In this document: positions 57,260 to 64,000 of the stretch, piece by piece
Position numbering within the stretch: the first letter of the stretch is position 1
How the letters are laid out: the number at the start of each line of letters is the position of its first letter
Assembly (NCBI GenBank): GCA_016617855.1
Contig: JAECUM010011002.1
Location: forward strand, 25,258-89,257
DNA from: Megalonaias nervosa
Taxonomy: Eukaryota > Mollusca > Bivalvia > Unionida > Unionidae
Direction: 5' to 3'
DNA: 64,000 bases
Program-made: the position numbers and the translations under genes
Notes under the pieces: model-generated
Told to the model about the DNA's origin: nothing
Database searches by the model: none
Seen by the model: the letters and a program-made list of their open reading frames with translations, nothing else

Positions 57260-58790
57260 GAAGCTGTGTCGTGCTTGTTGGACGCGAGCGATTTTGAGAA
57301 GTCAACCATACGTTTATCAGAACTTCGCACTTGCTGTTTCAACAAAGTGTTTCCAGTCTTAAAGAAAAATAATTGTGTACGTTGTAGGATATGTACCATG
57401 TAATTAATCATGTACACAAATTATACGTTGTTTGCAGCGTACAGATGAATTCCCAAGCACAAGGCAAAGTTTTTAAATACTCTGGCATTCACTCGTCCAT
57501 TGTCATCCCGCAAATACATGTACGTCAAACTTTGAATGCTCTGTGTATTCGCTACTCGCCGAGTCATACGTTTCGTTGACTTAAAAAAGAATTGCCTGAT
57601 ATCTCGTCATTCAGATACGTGTGGAAGAACATGCAGCTATTTGCCACTCCTTGTAATGTTAATGTCATTGAGTTCTAATTATGTGAACGATGACTACTGT
57701 ATTCCTGACAAAAGTTTTTCATACTGTATATATTATAAGCGACACTGTGTATTGTAAATGTATGGCACAAATAGACAGCTGTAATTGAATGGCATAGATA
57801 GGTATCATTGCCCGTAACTTTCATTATAAGCAATCTTCTTTGATGCAGAAAGAATCTTTACAATTCACCGTCTTCACCTTTCCATTCTCTTGTAGGAAAA
57901 CCGATCCGAACGTTTTCTTTGAACATTGACTATCTCATCAATCAGTCCATCCATGTGACATAATATGGGGCAAACACAGGTATTTGAGTAGGTGAGATGA
58001 ATGTTATCAAAGAATTTATTTACCAAAAAGAATGTTTTGACCACAGACTGAAACCTCCTCCCTAAGTCCAAAGTTCTATTCTCACATAATCAGTGTATAT
58101 GTGGACCCGACTCAGGTTCTTTGCTATATGAGTTAATAACCGTCAAAGTGTCCCACCCTCAGGCCTGAAGTTTTAAAGCTTTTATATCTAAATGTTACCC
58201 AAGAGATCTGTGAATGTTGTTTTCCAGTTTTAAAAAATCCCTACAAAATTTTGATAACAAGAATTTAGTTAGAAAAAAAGTTATAATTTTGAACTGTGTT
58301 TGCTCTATTTATATAAACTTTTGTTAGGCCTGTACTTTTCAGGGTTTCCGGTCTCGGTTGCCCCAACGTTCCCTCCCCAGGTCCAAAATTGAGAATTATG
58401 AGGAATTGTACTTCCTTCCTAATTCCTTCCTTAGATAAAAAAAAGTCCAAGGTCGGTTTCCACTTCCCTTTTTTTCTTTTAGTGGTCTTGCCACTGATCT
58501 TATGCTATTATGCATTATACTATTATGTCTGATAGTGCTCCCGTATATGCCGCACAACTGGTTTACACTGGCTTGTTCACAAGCCTGTCTACTTTACGTA
58601 GCGCCTCAGAGCATAACCCCACGAAGTCTGGGCAGATTACTTCCATAATTATACGACTCTCCGTCCTCGTCGTTATACTTTTAGTACCTGTATGTTTCCA
58701 TCAGATCTATGTTAGTTTCCTGTGGGGTATCCCCTGTTGTGTTTAGTGATAGTTATATTCTGACAGGGGAAATTCGGAGAGAGAACACAT
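57260..58790. other. Upstream intergenic sequence
   Basis: No gene is recognised. A minus-strand open frame at 57874-58071 has partial similarity to the broken reading at 45180-45330 (both contain a segment like NVFD...HSNT), which suggests an unidentified mobile-element remnant. Confidence 0.45.
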
Positions 58791-58795
58791 TTTTT

Positions 58796-58797
<2 letters not shown>

Positions 58798-58850
<53 letters not shown>
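58798..58850. repeat. (TC)n microsatellite
   Basis: A pure CT tract of about 52 bp that yields the false RERERE peptide on the other strand. Confidence 0.96.
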
Positions 58851-58852
<2 letters not shown>

Positions 58853-59637
58853 TTTTCTTATTATTGTTCAAACATTTAAAACCACTTCTTTCCTCCTGGT
58901 GGGGTACTCCAGCCCGCGTCCGCGGCACCACCCTCCAAGGGATGATATTGCGGTGTCCCTTACCATTTTATTGTTACATATCTCATTGGAAAATATTTGA
59001 TCATTAATATTTTAATTAGTTAATTTGTTTTTCCTCCCGTTTCCTATTTGCTACTGAAATAACTTGCCCACGTTTAATAATGTTTACAATTATAAAATCC
59101 TGGACATGTGTATAATTCTTTATTTGGTATTCTATCTAAATATAAAAGATTATTATCATTATACATCCCCTTTTGTTTAATTTTATTTTTGATTCCCTCC
59201 CTCTCTTTTGCATGTGCAGTAAGATCACATCGTTTTGTGAAGCTATCTTTTTTATTTTTTTGCATAAAGGGCACTTAGGCATAATACAAATTATGTCTCC
59301 TAATTGCTGTTTCCCCTCAAAACATACGTTATACAAATATTTTAACAACATACTGTTTGTGTTGATTTAATTCCCGGCCATGTTTTCCATACCTCGCCGT
59401 AGCACCTGGCTATTAGCAGACTGAACTTTTACTATCGTCCTTTTAGTCAGTTCTTTCCTTATGAAACATGTATTTTATGATCACCTTTATTCCTGCTTGA
59501 TCCTTGGATTTTGCCGATGTTTCAAAATTAGTTGTTTATTGTATATTGTATTGATAACTACGTAGAACTTCAATTAAAGTTGTTAATTTATTATCCCTAT
59601 AGATTTTAAAATTGTTTCTCATGGTGAAGCCCATCCA

Positions 59638-59690
59638 ATGTATGTATGTATGTATGTATGTATGTATGTATGTATGTATGTATGTATGTA
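59638..59690. repeat. (TATG)n microsatellite
   Basis: About 13 tetranucleotide units, flanked on both sides by gtgaagcccatccaat (59621-59636 and again just before 59714). Confidence 0.96.
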
Positions 59691-59707
59691 TACTCATTGT
59701 GAAGCCC

Positions 59708-59829
<122 letters not shown>

Positions 59830-60316
59830 GCTCCCATGCATATTTTGGGTTTTCCTAATCCTATTAATAATATTTGATATTTTCTACTCATCTTAAATTA
59901 GGTATATTTATTCCCCCCCCCCTTCTTTTTTCCTATACAAATATTTTTTCGGTATATAGTGAAGTTTGCAATGCCATTTATAGTAAATTATTAACATTTC
60001 TGTTGTATCCAACTAAATACTATCAATATCTATCGATTTGGTTGCATAATGTCTATTATAAATATATAAGTTTTAGCTGCTTGTGTTCTTTCCATTATAT
60101 CCTGTGGCTTTAAACCCAGATCTCTATATCAGTTTTAACTTTTTGTTCCAGATTGTTCTAGTTGCCTAAAAAGAGTTTTTTGCTAAAGGTAATCAATAAG
60201 GCCTTAACATCTTCTTTTAATTAGGTGGGGAGGAAGTCCATGGTGATTTCCTCTCCAGTTACCTGTCACTAATATTTCAGTCTTCCCGTGATTTATTTTT
60301 TAACCAGATACTTTTT

Positions 60317-60422
60317 CAAAATCCCAGAATTCCTTTTCTAGATGCCTGAAGGAATTCTGATCAGTTTTCCAAAATCCCAGAATTCCTTTTCTAGCTGCTT
60401 GAAGGAATTCTGATAAGTTATA
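60317..60422. repeat. 53-bp tandem duplication inside the LINE
   Basis: The segment beginning atcccagaattccttttcta at 60321 is repeated at 60374, with three or so differences. A period of 53 is not a multiple of three, so it shifts the LINE frame. Confidence 0.85.
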
Positions 60423-62797
60423 AAATTAGTATAATTGTCCTCGTCCTGGATAATTTTCAGTTCAAGCCTTAAGTTGGGAATATTAATCCCCTGAATATTA
60501 CCATTATCCTTTATTCTGGAGCATACGACTTCTATTGCAATAGCTTTGACAGGGAGCATTCCTGTCCTACTGACTTTTTTGTTCAAAATCTTTAGTTCTC
60601 GCTCCATTGATCTGTACTTTATAGTAAATGTTCGTGTGCAGAAATTTGGTCCAGCGTCGGAAAATATTTCCGTAGTAAGATTTAATCCATATATGTTCTA
60701 GCCTATCAAAGGCTTTGTCTTGGCCAAATAAGATCAATGCTCCATATTTCCTATTAGATTTAGGTAGTCTATGGTTGTTTTTATGGATAGTATATTGTTT
60801 TGTATATCTCTTCCCTCTTCCCCACAACTTTGATTTCGATTCATTACGGTTGTTATTCCTACGTTTGCTCTTTTGTCTAAAAGCTTACTTAGAATTTTGT
60901 AATCAACATTAAATAAAAAGATAGGCCTCCAGTTTCTGAGTTCGTCTTGATCTCCCTTCCCTTTGTATATAATTGTTATAATCCATTCCAGCAAAGTTTT
61001 CATTATATAAAGATTCTAATATTGGAAAAAGTTCCATAGTAAAGGTTTGATAGAATTCTGTGGTGAGCCCATCAGACCCTAGAGATTTCCCCTTTGTTAA
61101 ACGTCCTATTATTGCAGAAATTTTTCCCTCCGTTCTTAACTTCTCCCTATTTCTTTTTGTTTATGAGAAATGTTTTGAAAGTTACACTTTGTAGATATTC
61201 CCCAGTTTTCTCCCCATCTAAGTTTTGCGATGTATACAAATGTTTATAGTACATATATATTTGATTTAGAATTTGCTCTTTCCGTTTAGAAACCTCACCC
61301 ATGCCCTCGTATGATTTCTTCTTTCCTGTACAGCCCTTTGACTGTTTCGTATAGATCATTAAATTTACCAGTTCTTAACTTAATTCCTATATTTTCCTTC
61401 CCCTTCGCCTCTTTTAATTCATTTTCTTTTTTGCATCTTGTATTAAAACATTACTTATTTCATTATTATTTATAATTTCATTAATTCCAGTTTCCTCTTT
61501 ATTATTCTTTCCACTTCTAAACCTACAATAAAGTTTTGTTTTTACCTTCATTTGTGTTTCTAGTTTTTCCCCACTCATGAATAATGTTGTATTGTTCTTC
61601 TTCTTCCATAAAATCATGCAGTATTTTTCGAATTATCTCCTTATATTCAATATCTCCCAATATCTCATTAATTAGTTTCCAAACTGCATGACCCAGTTTC
61701 TCCGCCAGATATCGACTTCAAATCCAAAAGCACAATGAAGTGATCCGCTACTATCCATGTTTTATCGATTATACAGTCAGTCACAAACCTATTGGCACCG
61801 TTAGAGATATAAATTTGTCTAAACAGCTTGCTCTGTTATTCCCATGTCTAAATGTATTTTCTGTGCATAGCATATTCTGATTCCTGTCACGATCAATTAG
61901 TCCATTCTTAGGTTTAAATTTTACAATCATTTCTCCTAATAGATGATCTTTTATAGTTAATCCGCCCACCCTAAGCTGCCGCATCTGATAAAGACGGCTT
62001 TAGCTGGCTTGATGTAAGCAAATTTATCACGTCAGCCGTACTCAAACATTATAACCACACCAACTACTTGGACAAAAGTTTTCTAGTGTTTAAAAATCTT
62101 TCGTCGTTGTAGTATCTGTATTTTTAATTAATCATGTACAGGTAGAGATTATAAACGGTCTGAAGTTTTCAAATGATAGCCGGAGTACTGGAAAACGACC
62201 TTCAACAGGCCACACTGCCACGGAGCAAACGGTGTTGGATCCAACTGTGCATTCAGTCAAATCAGTAAAGACTGCGTTTTCTTCACAAGATCTTTTCTAA
62301 TAGACTTTTTCTCTAATGTTGATGTCACTTTCAAGCTTGTGTATTTGCAATTTCTAAATTTCAAATGATTTTTGTTTCAAAGATTGCCTGATACATATAA
62401 TAAAATAATAGCCTTTATCATGTAATATACAAAAAGAAGTTATATTCACAGAAAAGAAATTGCGGTCGGACTCTGGGCACATTAGCTTTGTATAGAACTA
62501 TTGAAACGGTATCTTTGACAATTGCAAAAATGTTGTTTGTTTGATAGCACCGCATTTTTACCACGCTTAAAAAAAAATTCAACTTTCAGGCTTACGAGGG
62601 AAAAGAAAGAAGTAAGGACAACATAAATGATTGACACGGTCATACGATGATTAATATAGAACCAGAAAGAGAGTGAAAGGCTACTGTGTAATGACCCCCT
62701 ATCTCTTTTCCCCCCTTGTGAAAATCTATTCATCTCTTATTGAATGGGGAAAACAAGCATGGCAGTTTTCTTATTCATAGTTCGATCGACCTTTGAT

Positions 62798-63065
62798 CAG
62801 GGCCTGATCGGGGGTGGGGGTTCCCTGGTTTCCTCGACCACCCCCCAGGTTAGGCTTTAAAAAAGCGTACTAACACAGAAACGTACAGTCACTTGTCACT
62901 TGAAATTTGACCATCGTTTTATTCTTGCGCACGTTTATTGGGTATTATGCACACTTTGAGTAAATAGATACATAGACTTTTGTTTGGTGCCCTTTCGAGG
63001 AATGTCAGGGCTCTTTTGAAATTATTGAACCCACTCACCCCCAACACTTGACCTGATCCGGCCCT
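62798..63065. mobile_element. Possible hAT-type MITE, 268 bp
   Basis: The ends CAGGGCCTGATCGGGGG and GATCCGGCCCTG form an imperfect inverted pair, similar in sequence to the other hAT-type ends in the window. There is no convincing target-site duplication, so the boundaries are uncertain. Confidence 0.4.
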
Positions 63066-63804
63066 GTATGACGATGTCAGGGAGGCTGTGCCATCACGAC
63101 AGAACTCATTCACCTTAAATGGTATTATACATACTTTTCATCGCCGCCATGAGACAAAATCTGCTTCAATTTCGTGCATGAAAGAAGGTGGAATTAGATT
63201 TTATTCAATTAGCATTGAAGTCTGTACAGTCTTGAAAATGAAATAAATCTGAAGATTAAACCATTGTTAGATTAAAGGATTAAAAAAAAATAATAACAGG
63301 GTGCTGCAAACCTCAATTACAGTGTAAGTACAAGTCCGATGAAAGGATTTTGAGAGGATGATCACATAGTTACCGGTCTTTCTATTGACACCTTCGACAC
63401 ACTGTAGATACTTGATATAGTCCGCCTACGCTTGCTGTATGTCAAATAAAGAATAATGGAATGTAAATATTTGATCCCTTTTTTTTATGCCACAGAGTAA
63501 ATGGGACGCTTTGGGGTTGGGAACGGAAAAAGAGATGTTCTTTATTAAATTTGCTATTGTTAACAATGGATATATTTTTACCTGTATATATTTTAAACAG
63601 TTTTGCGGAAAACACATACTCCTACGAAGATCGAAGTTTATGCTTATTACACCACAACCCGCCGCGTATTTTATATTGGAAAAATGTGGTGAAATTCTAT
63701 AAACATTTTTATGCAGGTACCCATTCCACCTGGGAAGTTACCTGTTGATGGAGGCTACAGTTCATTTTATACATGTATACGAAACTAAGATCGGCGTCCT
63801 TATA

Positions 63805-64000
63805 CCATCATCATCATCATCATTATCAATCCCTTAACCCAAGAGGTCGTTGGGGCACCACAGTTGACTTTACAGCCAATTCTCTCCATCTTTCCCTTAT
63901 ACCAACAAAAAGATTAAACCGTGCTTATAAGCCGAGTCCAACTGCAAACTGCACTGTCCCAGATCTGCCGTCCCATAATGTGCCAGAAGATCTGAGTCTG
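63805..64000. repeat. Interspersed repeat fragment, copy 2, cut by window end
   Basis: A (CAT)n run, then aacccaagaggtcgttgggg, and a final part that matches 43617-43700. It runs off the window end, so its type cannot be settled. Confidence 0.6.

Noticed and set aside
59638..59690. CRISPR-like array from regular short repeats
   Set aside because: A simple tetranucleotide microsatellite in an animal genome; there are no spacers.

Overview
The window looks like nuclear DNA of an invertebrate animal, most likely a mollusc (possibly a bivalve). It is AT-rich and carries spliced exons with GT/AG borders. Long (AT)n, (CT)n and (CA)n microsatellites, tRNA-derived SINEs, decayed LINEs and small hAT-type elements fill the space between exons. 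The taxon is an inference from this style; no rRNA, mitochondrial or other diagnostic gene is present.

One multi-exon gene on the minus strand dominates the window. I reconstruct 14 coding exons, from a signal-peptide exon at 48197-48268 down to 3268, and the last donor runs on past the low end of the window. The start codon at 48268 begins a 24-codon signal-peptide exon with a phase-0 donor. After an 18.7 kb intron come a 37-nt linker exon (29410-29446) and then 12 intact exons that each encode one six-cysteine repeat. The repeat has the pattern C-x11-C-x2-C-x13-C-x2-C-x16-C and resembles the GCC2/GCC3 (ephrin-receptor-like) cysteine-rich repeat. Every repeat exon is symmetric, phase 1 to phase 1, and most are exactly 159 nt, so exons can be gained, lost or skipped without breaking the frame. 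The 14 exons sum to 2041 nt, about 680 codons of a secreted, repeat-only protein whose C-terminus is not in the window.

The repeat exons fall into types A, B and B'. In transcription order they read: first repeat, B0, A1, (lost B), broken A2, five near-identical B copies, B', A3, B3, broken B', A4. The locus therefore grew by duplication of an A-B-B' module, followed by a recent amplification of the B exon with its introns (13.5-21.65 kb, five units of about 1.44 kb, one with an inner 460-bp triplication). Two damaged exons and one missing exon show the reverse process.

Layout: 1-1.9 kb, decayed LINE on minus; 2.2-2.8 kb, decayed LINE on plus; 3.2-29.5 kb, repeat exons and their introns; 29.5-48.2 kb, intron 1, holding a hAT-type element with perfect target-site duplication, SINEs, a decayed LINE, a long (AT)n and an LTR-like repeat; 48.3-64 kb, sequence upstream of the gene, with hAT-type MITEs, SINEs, two more copies of the LTR-like repeat and a decayed Tx1/L1-like LINE (59.1-62.0 kb). 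I found no second convincing host gene and no genuine tRNA or rRNA gene.
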